A stretch of 34,809 nucleotides of DNA, taken from the NCBI GenBank assembly GCA_038231615.1, contig JBBRLA010000005.1:1-34809 (forward strand). Reading direction: 5' to 3'. This DNA comes from JBBRLA01 sp038231615. Its GTDB lineage: Bacteria > Myxococcota_A > Polyangia > Palsa-1104 > JAEUJZ01. Below are positions 8,058 to 17,407 of this stretch, one piece after another. The position numbers were made by a program, and so were the translations under genes. The notes beneath the pieces were generated by a model. The model searched no databases. It worked only from the letters and a program-made list of their open reading frames with translations, and had not been told where the DNA came from. The first letter of the stretch is position 1, and every line of letters starts with the position of its first letter.

Positions 8058-11000
8058 ATGAGAAAACGCCGGTTCGCGCCCCTGATTGGTCTCGCTGCGG
8101 CTGGGCTATTCGTTTCCTGTACCGAGCCTCCCGCGGACGTGCCCAAGGGCGCGGTGGCCGCGGTGACGCCAACCCCGGCGAAGGCCGCCGGGACTCTCGA
8201 TTCGTTCGTGGCCCATCGCGCCCAGCCCTTCGGGGCGCCAAGCTTCACCTGGCTCTCGGGTGAACTGGACCTGCCACAGGGGGCCACGGCGACGGACGCC
8301 GCCTGGCTGACCCTGCGCACGCTGGCGAAAGACCAGCGCGTAAGCCCGGCCGCGCTCTCGTCGGCCCACCTGCTCGCGGTGCATGACATCGGCAGCGGGC
8401 CGCTCATCGCACAGTTCCAGCAGCACGTCGAGGACGTGGAGATCTTCAGCGGCGGCCTGCGCATCGCCCTGGATCGGCGCCTGCGTCCCCTCTCAGCTTC
8501 CGGGGCGCTTGCGGGCAGCGTGCGTCCGCGGTCCCGGGACTTCGGGCAGGATGCCCGCCCGGCCGTCGCCGCAGCCTACCTGAAGATGACCGGCGCCGCC
8601 ATGACGGGCGCCGAAAAGCTGTCCCCCCCCACCGCGGACCAAGGCGGCTACCAGAGCTACCGCCTCCCTTCGACCCAGTCGGGCGACGCCATGGGCCGGG
8701 TGGCCCTGGCCCCGGCCACGGCGCGGACCAAAAAGGTGTGGTTTTCGCAGGCCGGGGGCCTTTCGCCCTCCTACTACGTCGAGCTGGACGTGGGGCCGAA
8801 GGACCAGGCCGATTCGTCGGTGAACTCTTTCGTGGTGTCGGCCAAGGGCGAGGTGCTCTACCAGCACAACATGGTGCAGGGGGATTCGTACAGCTATCGC
8901 GTGTGGGCCGACAAGGACGGGAAGTTCACCCCGTGGGACAGCCCCCAGGGCAATGACTATACCCCCCACCCCACCGGCATGCGCGACGGCAAGTCGCCGA
9001 CCGTGAAACCGTCGAACCTGGTGACCCTGCAAAACGCGCCCTTCAGCAAGAACGACCCCTGGCTGGCCCCCGGCGCCACCCTGGCCAAGGGCAACAACGT
9101 CTGGGCCTACGCCGACATCACCGCCCCGGACGGCTTCAACATGGGCGACGTGGCGCTGGTGCCCACGACCCCCGGCAGCTTCGATCGCACCTATGACTTG
9201 ACCACCCCGCCCCAGGCCACCCCGGATTCCATCCAGGCGGTGACGACCCACTTGTTCTACGTCGTCAACTACATGCACGACACGTTCTACGACGCGGGGT
9301 ACGACGAGAAGTCGGGCAACGCGCAGCAGGACAACTACATGCGCGGTGGCATGGGCGGCGACCCGGTCAAGGCCGAGGCGCAGGACTATTCGGGCCGCAA
9401 CAACGCCAATGCCTCGACACCGGCGGACGGCATGTCGCCGCGCATCCAGATGTTCCTGTGGGACAATGCCAAGAAGGGGATGACCGTGACCGCCCCGGCG
9501 GCGGCGGCGGGGGATTACCTGGCGGCCTCGGCGGCCTTCGGCCCGCAGACCTTCACCTTCACCGGCGATCTGGTCATCGTGGACGATGGCACCGGGACCA
9601 AGGACGACGGCTGCGAGACCCCCTTCGTGAACGCCGCAGCGCTGGTCGGCAAGATCGCGGTGATCTCCCGCGGCATGTGTCCGTTCGGCGTCAAGGTGGC
9701 CAACGCCCAGGCCAACAACGCCAAGGGCGTCCTCATCGTCAACAACGCCCCCGGACTGGGTCCCGACCCGATGGGCGGCACCCCGCCCGTCACGGTGATC
9801 ATCCCCACCCTGGGCATCACCAAGGAGGACGGCGACAAGCTGCGCACGCTGCTCATGGCCGGCACCGACGTCACCGTCATCCTGACCGCGCAGAAGCTGC
9901 CCGACCGGGACGGGTCGCTGGACACCACCATCGTCAGCCACGAGTGGGGTCACACCCTGTCAAACCGCCTGGTGGGGAACGGCAATGGCCTGACCAGCCT
10001 CCAGGCTGGCGGAATGGGCGAGGGCTGGAGCGACTTCGTGGCGCTTCTGACCATCACCCGCCCCGAGGACATCAAGGTCCCGGCCAACGCCAAGTGGAAC
10101 GGTGTGTACCCCCTGGGGGGCCACGTCATCACCGGCCCCTTCTCCTTCTATGACGGCATCCGCCGCTACCCCTACTCTGCGGACCTGACCAAGAACCCGC
10201 TGACCTTCAAACACATCCAGCGCGGCGTGCCCCTGCCGCAGATGCCCGCCCCGGTCTTCGGCGCCGACGGCTCCAGCAACGACGAAGTACACAACGCCGG
10301 CGAGGTGTGGACCAGCATGCTCTGGGAGTGCTACTCCGGGCTGCTCCGCGACGGGCGCTACACCTTCGAGCAGGCCGACCAGCACATGCGGGAGTACCTG
10401 GTCGCCGGCCTGAAGCTGACGCCGAATGCCCCGACCTTCCTGGAAGCCCGCGACGCCTTGCTGGCCGCGATCTACGCCAGCGAGCCCAAGGACTTCCGCG
10501 TCTGCTGGGCCGGCTTCGCCAAGCGCGGCGCCGGCATCGGCGCGACGGGGCCGGACCGGGGCTCGGTGGACAACACCACTGTGGTGGAAAGCTTCGCCGT
10601 GGGCAACGCCCTGACCTTCGTCAGCGCCTCGGTGGATGACTCGGTCAAGGGTTGCGACAAAGACGGCGTCCTCGACAACAACGAGACCGGCAACTTGACG
10701 GTGAAGTTCAGGAACGTAGGCGCCGACACCCTGACCGCGACCACCCTGACCGTCAGGGCGGACAACCCCGCGGTAAGCTTCCCCGACGGCGCCACGGTGG
10801 CCCTGCCCAAGACCGAACCCTACCAGACCGGCACCGTGACGATGAAGATCCACATGCGCGACGCGGATCCGCTGGTGGCGTTCCACGTGGCCTTGGTGTT
10901 CAGCGACCCCAGCCTCATCGCCCCGGGGAACGTCAAGGTCAGCGTGCCCTTTTTGGGCAACTACGACGACGCGGCCGGCACCTCGGCGACCGATACCGTC

Positions 11001-12011
11001 GACGCCCCGAACACGGTGTGGAGCACCATGGGCGATACCAAGCTCAGTGTCGCCGACCCGTGGATGCGGTTGTTCGACGGCCCCGACGGCCGCTGGCACA
11101 TCAACGACAGCGCGGTCCCGGCGGACCAGTACCTGATCACCCCGCCGCTCCACGCCGCCATGGACATGAGCCCCGGCTTCAGCTTCAAGCACCGCTTTAG
11201 CTTCGAAGTGGACGACATCCTCGGCATCAAGCAGTACGCCGACGGCGGAGTGCTGGAGGCCAGCCTGGATGGCGGCATGACCTGGACCGACATCGGGGCC
11301 CAGATCACCAAGGGCGGCTACGGCGGCACCCTTTACAAGGACAACCAGTCCTTGCCCAACCGCAAGGCGTTCGTCGGCGAGACGGCCAACTTCCCCACCG
11401 AGTACCAGCCGGTCACCGTGAACCTGGGCAATGCCTACAAGGGCAAGACCTTCCAGATCCGCTTCCGCATGGCGACCGACGACGGCACCTCCGCCGCGGG
11501 CTGGGACGTGGACGAGATCGCCTTTGTCGGCATCACCGACAAGCCCTTCAGTTCCCGGGTGGCCAACCGCATGATGTGCGCCAATCACCCGCCGGTGGCC
11601 AACGCCGGACAGGACCAGACCGTGAAGCCCGGGGACATCGTGACCCTCCACGGCAGCGGCACCGACCCCGACGCGGACCCGCTGACCTTCAACTGGACCC
11701 AGACCGCCGGGTTCATCAGCATGCTCGACAAGGCCACCCTCCCCGAGCCCAAGTTCACCGCCCCCGCGGTGACCGAGACCACGGTGCAGACCTACTCGCT
11801 GGTGGTCAACGACGGCACGGTGGACAGCGCCCCGGCCACGGTGAACATCACCGTGCAGGTGGACAAGCAGCCGCCGATACAGCCGCCGCCGGACAATGGC
11901 GGATGCAGTTGCCAGGCGGCGGGCCGCAGCACCGGGACGCCGAAGCTCTGGCTCTCCCTGGGGCTTCTCGGGCTCCTGGGTCTTTCGCTGCGGCGTCGGC
12001 GTCGGTCGTAA
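8058..12011 (+). CDS. M36 (fungalysin-type) metalloprotease with PA and PKD-like domains and MYXO-CTERM tag
   Basis: 1317 residues from ATG 8058, with GGATAAGG 9 bases upstream and a lipobox-like GLFVSC after the signal. Residues about 50-300 form the FTP/propeptide region (LIAQFQQHVEDVEIFSGGLR). The zinc motif HEWGH is at 628-632 and GEGWSD follows with the third ligand Glu655, as in M36 enzymes; NYMHDTFYDAGYD also fits. A PA (protease-associated) insert lies at about 490-600. The C-terminal half is beta-sandwich, with a PKD/K319-like domain at about 1174-1275 (PPVANAGQDQTVKPGD). The tail GGCSC, a hydrophobic helix and RRRRRS form a MYXO-CTERM sorting signal. It is probably a surface-anchored, then released, extracellular protease for feeding on protein or prey. 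Confidence 0.93.
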   Translation: MRKRRFAPLIGLAAAGLFVSCTEPPADVPKGAVAAVTPTPAKAAGTLDSFVAHRAQPFGAPSFTWLSGELDLPQGATATDAAWLTLRTLAKDQRVSPAALSSAHLLAVHDIGSGPLIAQFQQHVEDVEIFSGGLRIALDRRLRPLSASGALAGSVRPRSRDFGQDARPAVAAAYLKMTGAAMTGAEKLSPPTADQGGYQSYRLPSTQSGDAMGRVALAPATARTKKVWFSQAGGLSPSYYVELDVGPKDQADSSVNSFVVSAKGEVLYQHNMVQGDSYSYRVWADKDGKFTPWDSPQGNDYTPHPTGMRDGKSPTVKPSNLVTLQNAPFSKNDPWLAPGATLAKGNNVWAYADITAPDGFNMGDVALVPTTPGSFDRTYDLTTPPQATPDSIQAVTTHLFYVVNYMHDTFYDAGYDEKSGNAQQDNYMRGGMGGDPVKAEAQDYSGRNNANASTPADGMSPRIQMFLWDNAKKGMTVTAPAAAAGDYLAASAAFGPQTFTFTGDLVIVDDGTGTKDDGCETPFVNAAALVGKIAVISRGMCPFGVKVANAQANNAKGVLIVNNAPGLGPDPMGGTPPVTVIIPTLGITKEDGDKLRTLLMAGTDVTVILTAQKLPDRDGSLDTTIVSHEWGHTLSNRLVGNGNGLTSLQAGGMGEGWSDFVALLTITRPEDIKVPANAKWNGVYPLGGHVITGPFSFYDGIRRYPYSADLTKNPLTFKHIQRGVPLPQMPAPVFGADGSSNDEVHNAGEVWTSMLWECYSGLLRDGRYTFEQADQHMREYLVAGLKLTPNAPTFLEARDALLAAIYASEPKDFRVCWAGFAKRGAGIGATGPDRGSVDNTTVVESFAVGNALTFVSASVDDSVKGCDKDGVLDNNETGNLTVKFRNVGADTLTATTLTVRADNPAVSFPDGATVALPKTEPYQTGTVTMKIHMRDADPLVAFHVALVFSDPSLIAPGNVKVSVPFLGNYDDAAGTSATDTVDAPNTVWSTMGDTKLSVADPWMRLFDGPDGRWHINDSAVPADQYLITPPLHAAMDMSPGFSFKHRFSFEVDDILGIKQYADGGVLEASLDGGMTWTDIGAQITKGGYGGTLYKDNQSLPNRKAFVGETANFPTEYQPVTVNLGNAYKGKTFQIRFRMATDDGTSAAGWDVDEIAFVGITDKPFSSRVANRMMCANHPPVANAGQDQTVKPGDIVTLHGSGTDPDADPLTFNWTQTAGFISMLDKATLPEPKFTAPAVTETTVQTYSLVVNDGTVDSAPATVNITVQVDKQPPIQPPPDNGGCSCQAAGRSTGTPKLWLSLGLLGLLGLSLRRRRRS

Positions 12012-12020
12012 GTCCCCCCG

Positions 12021-12060
12021 GCATCCTGACCCTTCTCCTTTCGGAGGAGGGTCAGGATGC
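12021..12060 (+). terminator. strong hairpin after M36 protease gene
   Basis: An 18-bp stem with one mismatch (GCATCCTGACCCTTCTCC pairing with GGAGGAGGGTCAGGATGC) and a 4-base TTTC loop lies 9 bases past the protease stop. No U-tract follows directly. Given its position it is likely a transcription terminator or an RNA 3'-end stabiliser. Confidence 0.65.
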
Positions 12061-12082
12061 TGACCCCTTTCCCGCTCTAGAG

Positions 12083-12104
12083 GGTCAGGATCATTGACCT
12101 TTTT
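12083..12104 (+). terminator. small hairpin with T-tract
   Basis: GGTCA (12083-12087) pairs with TGACC (12095-12099) and is followed by five T (12100-12104). The arms are a shortened copy of the GGTCAGGAT element in the preceding hairpin, as if the terminator had been partly duplicated. It lies just upstream of the orphan propeptide gene. Confidence 0.45.
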
Positions 12105-12128
12105 CCCCCCATGACCACGGATGTTTAC

Positions 12129-12905
12129 ATGCGGACACCCCCGTTCTTTCTTCTTGGCATCGCGGTCTCCGGGTGCCTTGCGGCCTGCGCCGATCCCCCG
12201 AATCAGGTGAAGCGGACCCCGGAGCCCATGGCGGGCCAAGGAAACGCCAGCACCCCCGATCCCGCGCCGCCAGATCCGCCCCAGCAGAGGACGCCCACCG
12301 ACGCGGCGTGGAACGCGCTGCGGGAGATGGCGAAGGCAAAGGGGCTGGACCCGGAGGTGGTGGCCTCGGCGTCGCTGCGGGCGCTGCAGGACAGCGGCGG
12401 CGGCCCGATCATCGCCCAGTTCGAGCAGCGGGTGGACGGCATTGAGGTCTTTCGCAGCCAGGTGAGCATTCTTCTGACCCGGGGACTGAAGACAGTCTCG
12501 ATGACTGGCGCCCTGGTCAAGGAGGTGCGCCCGACCTCGCGGGATTTTGCCGCCGATGCCCGCCCGGCCATCGCGGTGGCTGTCAAGGAGACGGTCGCGA
12601 TCGCGGTGGACCCTGCGCGCCTTTCACCGGCAGGCAAGCCGGAGCAGGACGGCGGCTACCAGGGATTCGACATCCCGGTGCTGAAGGCGGCTGGCGGCAA
12701 GCGCACCGCCCCCGGCTCGGCCAGGGCCAAGCGGGTATGGTTCGTCCAGCCCGGCGGCCTGCTCCCGGCCTATTATGTCGAGGTGAACCTGGGCTTCGCG
12801 GATGGCGGCGCCGAGGCGCGCTCCTTCGTCATCGCGTCGTCGTCCCCGGGCGCAGTGCTGTTCCGCAACAACCTGACCACCCCGCCGGTCGGCTCCCGAC
12901 GATAG
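12129..12905 (+). CDS. orphan M36-type propeptide (FTP) lipoprotein, no catalytic domain
   Basis: 258 residues from ATG 12129, with a signal and Cys-containing lipobox region (VSGCLAAC). It aligns along its whole length with the propeptide of the preceding M36 protease: TDAAWNALREMA matches TDAAWLTLRTLA, then GPIIAQFEQRVDGIEVF matches GPLIAQFQQHVEDVEIF, then VRPTSRDFAADARPA, and KRVWFVQPGGLLPAYYVE. It stops after VLFRNNLT, where the protease goes on to its catalytic part, and the next gene (opposite strand) begins 15 bases later. It is thus either a 3'-truncated duplicate or a stand-alone propeptide that binds the protease as chaperone or inhibitor. The clean signal peptide and the absence of frameshifts favour expression. 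Both options remain open. Confidence 0.8.
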   Translation: MRTPPFFLLGIAVSGCLAACADPPNQVKRTPEPMAGQGNASTPDPAPPDPPQQRTPTDAAWNALREMAKAKGLDPEVVASASLRALQDSGGGPIIAQFEQRVDGIEVFRSQVSILLTRGLKTVSMTGALVKEVRPTSRDFAADARPAIAVAVKETVAIAVDPARLSPAGKPEQDGGYQGFDIPVLKAAGGKRTAPGSARAKRVWFVQPGGLLPAYYVEVNLGFADGGAEARSFVIASSSPGAVLFRNNLTTPPVGSRR

Positions 12906-12920
12906 CCGAATCGCGGATCT

Positions 12921-13760
12921 TCAAAAAGTCCCGGACGCCTGGACTCGCAGGTCCACCGGGATGCCCAGGTCGTCCATCCTGGGCAGAAGCTGCCCCTTCA
13001 CCCCGGCGTAGAACGTCGCCAGGAGCTTCGGCGGCGAGAGCAGCCCCAGGCGCTCCAGTGCCTCGGCCAGCAGGTCCGACTTCTGGTGTGCATCCGGCCC
13101 CAGCGGTCCGCCCAGGCGTAGCTCGAAGCGGCGCACGTCCGCCGCCACCCGCTCGCCCAGCCGCCGCCGCTGTGCCTCCGACCAGCCGGGCACGTAGAGC
13201 CTGGCCGTCTCGTACCCGAAGGCCCCGTGGAACGCCTCGTCGCGGAAAATCTCCGACAAAGCCCAGCGGGCGACCTCGGCCTCGGCCGCCTTCACCGCCT
13301 GGTTGAACACCAGCCCCGACAGGTGCTCGAAGACACAGAAGAAGCTGACCAGACCGGCAATGGTCTCATGCTCGGCGTCCGAGCCCTCGGGGATGTCGAT
13401 GGGAAAGGGCGGCGGGGCGGCCCGGGGGATCGTCGGGGCGCCGCCGAAGATCTCGACCATCTGGGCGCACAGGTCAACGTGGCGGATCTCGTCCTCCACC
13501 ACCTTCCCGAAGGCCCCCAGGATGTCCAGCGGCGCCCCCAGGCGAGCCAGTGCCGAGGTCATCCAGCCGGCGATCACCACCGATTCATATTCCGTCTCCA
13601 GCAGGCGCTGCCAGCCATCGGCTGCGGCGGCCAGCACCCGGGGGTCGTGGCCCTCTCGAAAGAAAGGCGGCGCCGGGTCCGCGTCCCCCTGCCGCAGCAC
13701 CCGCTGCCGGTGGACCACCTTGAGACGCGTCACGTCACGCTGGACCGGGAAACGTGTCAC
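12921..13760 (-). CDS. ferritin-like diiron-domain protein
   Basis: 279 residues with a four-helix pattern of diiron carboxylate proteins. Possible ligands are Glu56/Glu58 in ETEYES, Glu91 with His94 in EDEIRHVD, Glu145 in FEHLSG, and Glu175 with His178 in RDEAFHG. The two ExxH motifs match the rubrerythrin/ferritin-like superfamily, including oxidases and oxygenases. The exact reaction cannot be read. The annotated GTG start has a poorly spaced AAAAGG directly before it, so an internal start is possible. It is divergent from the S9 peptidase and ends 15 bases from the orphan propeptide gene. It is probably cytoplasmic, as no signal is seen. Confidence 0.72.
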   Translation of the reverse strand: MTRFPVQRDVTRLKVVHRQRVLRQGDADPAPPFFREGHDPRVLAAAADGWQRLLETEYESVVIAGWMTSALARLGAPLDILGAFGKVVEDEIRHVDLCAQMVEIFGGAPTIPRAAPPPFPIDIPEGSDAEHETIAGLVSFFCVFEHLSGLVFNQAVKAAEAEVARWALSEIFRDEAFHGAFGYETARLYVPGWSEAQRRRLGERVAADVRRFELRLGGPLGPDAHQKSDLLAEALERLGLLSPPKLLATFYAGVKGQLLPRMDDLGIPVDLRVQASGTF

Positions 13761-13868
13761 CTTTTGATATTAGCGCACTCCCCCTTGCATGCATCTGTGT
13801 TAAGTCGGGGTCGTAGCCGCGGTGTCGGCTGCCGGTACCTTTCCCCGTTCCTGGCCTTGCTGGCCTTT

Positions 13869-16199
13869 ATGCTTCTGATGATGATGAGGTCCCCCGTGCC
13901 TACCCGCCTTCGAACTCCTCTGTCGTTCCGGTCTTCCGTATTCTGGTTCTCTTCCATGCTGGCCCTCCTTTCCCCGTTCCCCGCCGGCGCCGCGCCTTCC
14001 GCGGTGACCCTGCCCGACACTTCGGGCAGGACGCCGGGGCGCGAGGCCGCCGCCCCCTCACTCCGCCCCCACCCCCTCACCTTCGACGACATGCTGCACC
14101 TCCAGCGGGTCAGCGACCCGCAGCTCTCTCCCGACGGCGCCAAGGTATGCTACGTGGTCACCACCGCCGACGTCGAGAAGAACACCTTCGGCAGCTCGCT
14201 CTTCGTAGTGCCCACCGCGGGCGGTCCGTCCCGGCAGCTCACCTTCCCGATCGTCGGCGCCACGGGCAACGGCGCGGCCAGGACCCCGGTGAAGGACACC
14301 AGCCCCCGCTTCTCTCCCGACGGCGGTCGCCTGGCTTTCGTCAGCAACCGCGACGGCACGCCCCAGGTGTACCTGCTCGACCTTCGCGGCGGCGAGGCCC
14401 GCCGGTTGACCACGCTCCCCGGCGGCGTCAGCGACCCGGTGTGGTTCCCCGACGGCGCGGCTGTGCTGGTCCAGTCCGGCGTGTTCCCCGAATGCCCCCT
14501 TCTCGATCAGAAGGACGGCGAGGAGTGCAACCGCCGCCACAACGAGGCCATGGAGAATGCCCCGGTCAAGGCCCGGGTCATCGAGCGCCTTTTCTACCGC
14601 CACTGGGACTCCTGGTATGAGGGTCGGCGCAGCCACCTCATCCGCGTGCCGGTGCCAGCGGGGGGCGAGAGCGCCGGCCGCGGCGGGCGGGTGACAGACC
14701 TGTCTCCAGGCGACGCCGACGTGCCCCCCATCGCCCGAGGCGGCGAAAAGCCCTACGCCGTCTCTCCCGATGGCAAGGAGCTGGCCTTCGTGCAGAACCG
14801 CGACAAAGATCCGGCGATCTCGACCAACAACGACATCTTCGTGATGTCCCTTGGCGACGAGCGCCACCCGGCCAAAAACCTCACCGAGGACAACCACGGC
14901 ACCGACACCACCCCGCGCTATTCCCCCGACGGCCGCTACCTGGCTTTTCTGTCCCAGCGCCGCGCCGGCTTCGAGGGCGACCGGGTGGTCCTCTGGCTCT
15001 TCGACCGCAAGAGCGGCCGGCGCCACGCCCTGACCGAGGCCTACGATGGCAACGTCGGCGAGCCGGTGTGGTCCGCGGACAGCAAGCGCATCTACTTCAC
15101 CACCTATGTGCAGGCCCGCGGCAAGATCTACAGAGTGGGCCTTTCCGGCGAACCCGCCGTCGAGGTGGCCGCGGTGCAGGCGGAGGACCTGAAGTTCCAG
15201 GCCGCATCGTCAGCGGGCAAGGCGGGGGACTCTGGCGCAGCGCTCATCTACCGCGGCTCGTCCTTCGGCAAGGCCCACGAGGTCTATCGCCTGCCTCTGA
15301 ATGCCGACGGCCACGCCGACGGCCCGGCCACCGCGCTGACCGGGGCCACCGCCACCGCCTTCGCCTCGCTGCAACTGGGCAAGGTCACCGACCAGTGGGG
15401 CAAGACCCAAGATGGACAGCGCCTGCACAGCTTCCTCATCACCCCGCCCAACTTCGATCCCGGCAAGCGCTACCCCGCGGTGGTGCTGATCCACGGCGGC
15501 CCACAGGGCGCCTGGGAGGAACTGTGGCACTACCGCTGGAACCCGCAGATCTATGCCGGTGCGGGCTACGTGGTGCTGATGGTGAACCCGCGCGGCTCCG
15601 ACGGCTTCGGCCAGCGCTTCGTCGACGAGGTCTCAGGGGACTGGGGCGGCAAGGCGTATGACGACATCATGCGGGCGGTGGACCAGTTGGTGGCGCAGCC
15701 CTACGTGGACAGCAAGCGGGTGGCTGCACTGGGGGCCTCCTACGGCGGCTACATGGTGGACTGGATCGCCGGGCACACCGATCGCTTCGCCGCCCTGGTC
15801 AGCCACGACGGCGTCTACGACCTGCGCTCGATGCAGGGCGAGACCGAGGAGCAGTGGTTCACCCGATGGGAGTTTCACGGCGACCCGTGGAACTCGGATC
15901 AGTACGACAAGTGGAGTCCCTCGCGCTTTGCCGGGAACCTCAAGACCCCGATGCTGGTGGTGACCAGCGAGAAGGACTACCGGGTGCCGGTGGGGCAGGG
16001 GATGCAGCTCTTCACCGCGCTGCAAATGCGGCATGTCCCCTCCAAGATGCTGATCTTTCCCGATGAGAACCATTGGGTGCTCAAGCCGGCCAACTCGCGG
16101 CTGTGGCACGCCACGGTGCTCGACTGGCTGCACCACTACGTGGGCGGGGCGGCAGCCGATGCCAAGGCGCTGAAAAGCGCGGTGAGCTACGCGCACTGA
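13869..16199 (+). CDS. S9-family (prolyl oligopeptidase-type) serine peptidase, exported
   Basis: 776 residues from ATG 13869; ATGs at 13878, 13881 and 13884 are alternatives. The N-terminus is a long signal-like segment (SSVFWFSSMLALL, then AGAAPS). Residues about 75-430 form a beta-propeller with TolB/PD40 repeats (QLSPDGAKVCYV, RFSPDGGRLAFVS, RYSPDGRYLAFLS). The alpha/beta hydrolase domain follows, with nucleophile Ser624 in GASYGGYM, Asp703 in SEKDYRVP and His735 in DENHWVL, a complete triad. The oxyanion HGGP is also present. The domain order fits the S9C acylaminoacyl-peptidase/dipeptidyl-peptidase group. It would digest peptides in the periplasm or outside, complementing the M36 protease. 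Confidence 0.92.
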   Translation: MLLMMMRSPVPTRLRTPLSFRSSVFWFSSMLALLSPFPAGAAPSAVTLPDTSGRTPGREAAAPSLRPHPLTFDDMLHLQRVSDPQLSPDGAKVCYVVTTADVEKNTFGSSLFVVPTAGGPSRQLTFPIVGATGNGAARTPVKDTSPRFSPDGGRLAFVSNRDGTPQVYLLDLRGGEARRLTTLPGGVSDPVWFPDGAAVLVQSGVFPECPLLDQKDGEECNRRHNEAMENAPVKARVIERLFYRHWDSWYEGRRSHLIRVPVPAGGESAGRGGRVTDLSPGDADVPPIARGGEKPYAVSPDGKELAFVQNRDKDPAISTNNDIFVMSLGDERHPAKNLTEDNHGTDTTPRYSPDGRYLAFLSQRRAGFEGDRVVLWLFDRKSGRRHALTEAYDGNVGEPVWSADSKRIYFTTYVQARGKIYRVGLSGEPAVEVAAVQAEDLKFQAASSAGKAGDSGAALIYRGSSFGKAHEVYRLPLNADGHADGPATALTGATATAFASLQLGKVTDQWGKTQDGQRLHSFLITPPNFDPGKRYPAVVLIHGGPQGAWEELWHYRWNPQIYAGAGYVVLMVNPRGSDGFGQRFVDEVSGDWGGKAYDDIMRAVDQLVAQPYVDSKRVAALGASYGGYMVDWIAGHTDRFAALVSHDGVYDLRSMQGETEEQWFTRWEFHGDPWNSDQYDKWSPSRFAGNLKTPMLVVTSEKDYRVPVGQGMQLFTALQMRHVPSKMLIFPDENHWVLKPANSRLWHATVLDWLHHYVGGAAADAKALKSAVSYAH

Positions 16200-16236
16200 A
16201 AGCGCCAGGCGTGCTGCTGGCGACCTCGGCCGGCCG

Positions 16237-17355
16237 TCAGCAGCAGGCCCCGAAAGAATCCGCGGCGCTGGTCCCGGTGCCGGCAAGCTGTGGGCTGCAA
16301 TCGAAGGCACCGTGATGGACCGAGCGGTCCCCCATCACCTGAAAGTGGGCGCGATAGCGGGTGTCTGCCAGCATGGCGGCGGTGTTGCCGCACACCGACA
16401 GGGGGCGGCCGGTGCGGAACAGATGGTGATCGTCAAGCATGAATGCGTGCGGGCTGTGGGGCAGCGTGCCCTGGTAGCAGGCCACCTGCCCATAGTCCTC
16501 GCACAGGTCCTCCAACTCCAGCTTGAAGGCGCGCAGGGTCATCGAATAAAAATCGATCATCCCGGCGCGGGCCTCGATCTCCGGGTTTTCAAGGGTGATG
16601 CGCCGCCGGGACACGACCCGGTAATCGAGGCAACCTACCTGACGCATCAGACGCCGGAAGTCCTCGATGTACAGGGCCCCCCCCAGGCACTCGCCCAGCA
16701 AGAGTTCGTCCTTCATCAGTTCCCTGGGTACCCGGCGGCCGGCGAAGACGTCGGAGAAGTATAATTCTCCACCCGGCTTGAGGACGCGGAGGATCTCGGA
16801 AAAGACGCGGCGCTTGTCCGGTGACAGGTTGATGACGCAGTTGGAGACCACGACGTCCACCGAACCCGTCGCGATCCCGGCGGCCTCCAGGTCCTCGATG
16901 TATCCTTGCACGAGGCGGACGTTGGATGCCGGGTGGCCGAACTGCCTTTGGTGGTGGTCGCGATGGCGCTCGGCAACGGCCAGTTGCTCGGCGGTCATGT
17001 CGACGCCGATCACGCTGCCCCCGGGGCCGACCAGGTACGAAAGAAGAAAGGTGTCGCGGCCGGCGCCGCACCCCAGGTCCAGGACCGTGCAGCCGTCCAG
17101 CGCCAGGGGGATGGGCGAGCCGCAGCCGTAAAATTTCTCCTGGACCTCTGGGTGGATCGAGATGCCGCGAAGATAGGGTGGCAGGCCCTCCGCCGTGCAG
17201 CACGCGCTGGTCTGGAGGTTCTGGTTGGTCTTGAGGACCTTGCCGTAATAGTTTTTGATGCGCTCCAGGGTGTCGAGTGCCGGGGTGGGTCCGATCAGCA
17301 TGGACATCATGATAGCAGAGCAACCCGATACCGCCGCCAGTGCTCCCATGCCCAT
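16237..17355 (-). CDS. arsM: arsenite S-adenosylmethionine methyltransferase (ArsM)
   Basis: 372 residues from the ATG at 17355, which has GGAG 7 bases upstream; a later ATG pair near 17310 is an alternative. IKNYYGKVLKTNQNL then SACC is the typical ArsM opening. SAM motif I is VLDLGCGAGRDTF. The three conserved arsenic-binding cysteines are visible: Cys52/53 (SACC), Cys173 (SNCVINL) and Cys223 (GECLGGAL), close to the spacing in known ArsM. The C-terminal extension ends DSFGACC with a Cys pair, as in many ArsM. It converts arsenite to methylated, partly volatile forms. No arsR or other ars gene lies beside it, so its induction cannot be inferred. Confidence 0.88.
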   Translation of the reverse strand: MGMGALAAVSGCSAIMMSMLIGPTPALDTLERIKNYYGKVLKTNQNLQTSACCTAEGLPPYLRGISIHPEVQEKFYGCGSPIPLALDGCTVLDLGCGAGRDTFLLSYLVGPGGSVIGVDMTAEQLAVAERHRDHHQRQFGHPASNVRLVQGYIEDLEAAGIATGSVDVVVSNCVINLSPDKRRVFSEILRVLKPGGELYFSDVFAGRRVPRELMKDELLLGECLGGALYIEDFRRLMRQVGCLDYRVVSRRRITLENPEIEARAGMIDFYSMTLRAFKLELEDLCEDYGQVACYQGTLPHSPHAFMLDDHHLFRTGRPLSVCGNTAAMLADTRYRAHFQVMGDRSVHHGAFDCSPQLAGTGTSAADSFGACC

Positions 17356-17376
17356 GCGGGATCTCCAGGATTGGCT

Positions 17377-17382
17377 TATAAT
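17377..17382 (+). promoter_or_regulatory. consensus -10 hexamer before the AAA+ gene
   Basis: TATAAT lies 26 bases before the ATG at 17408, with a GAGGTG ribosome binding site (17395-17400) between them. The expected -35 position (about 17354-17359) has no TTGACA resemblance. The hexamer lies in the 52-bp gap between the divergent ArsM and AAA+ genes, whose leaders must therefore be very short. Confidence 0.45.
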
Positions 17383-17407
17383 CACTTCTTTGAAGAGGTG
17401 ATTCGCG

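Noticed and set aside
9960..12239. A 759-residue minus-strand open frame antisense to the M36 protease
   Set aside because: It is a high-GC shadow, rich in His/Gly/Val/Arg, while the plus strand has clear protease domains and motifs.
13227..13868. N-terminal extension of the S9 peptidase frame by 214 residues
   Set aside because: This part overlaps the ferritin-like gene on the other strand and does not look coding; the signal-like segment begins after ATG 13869.
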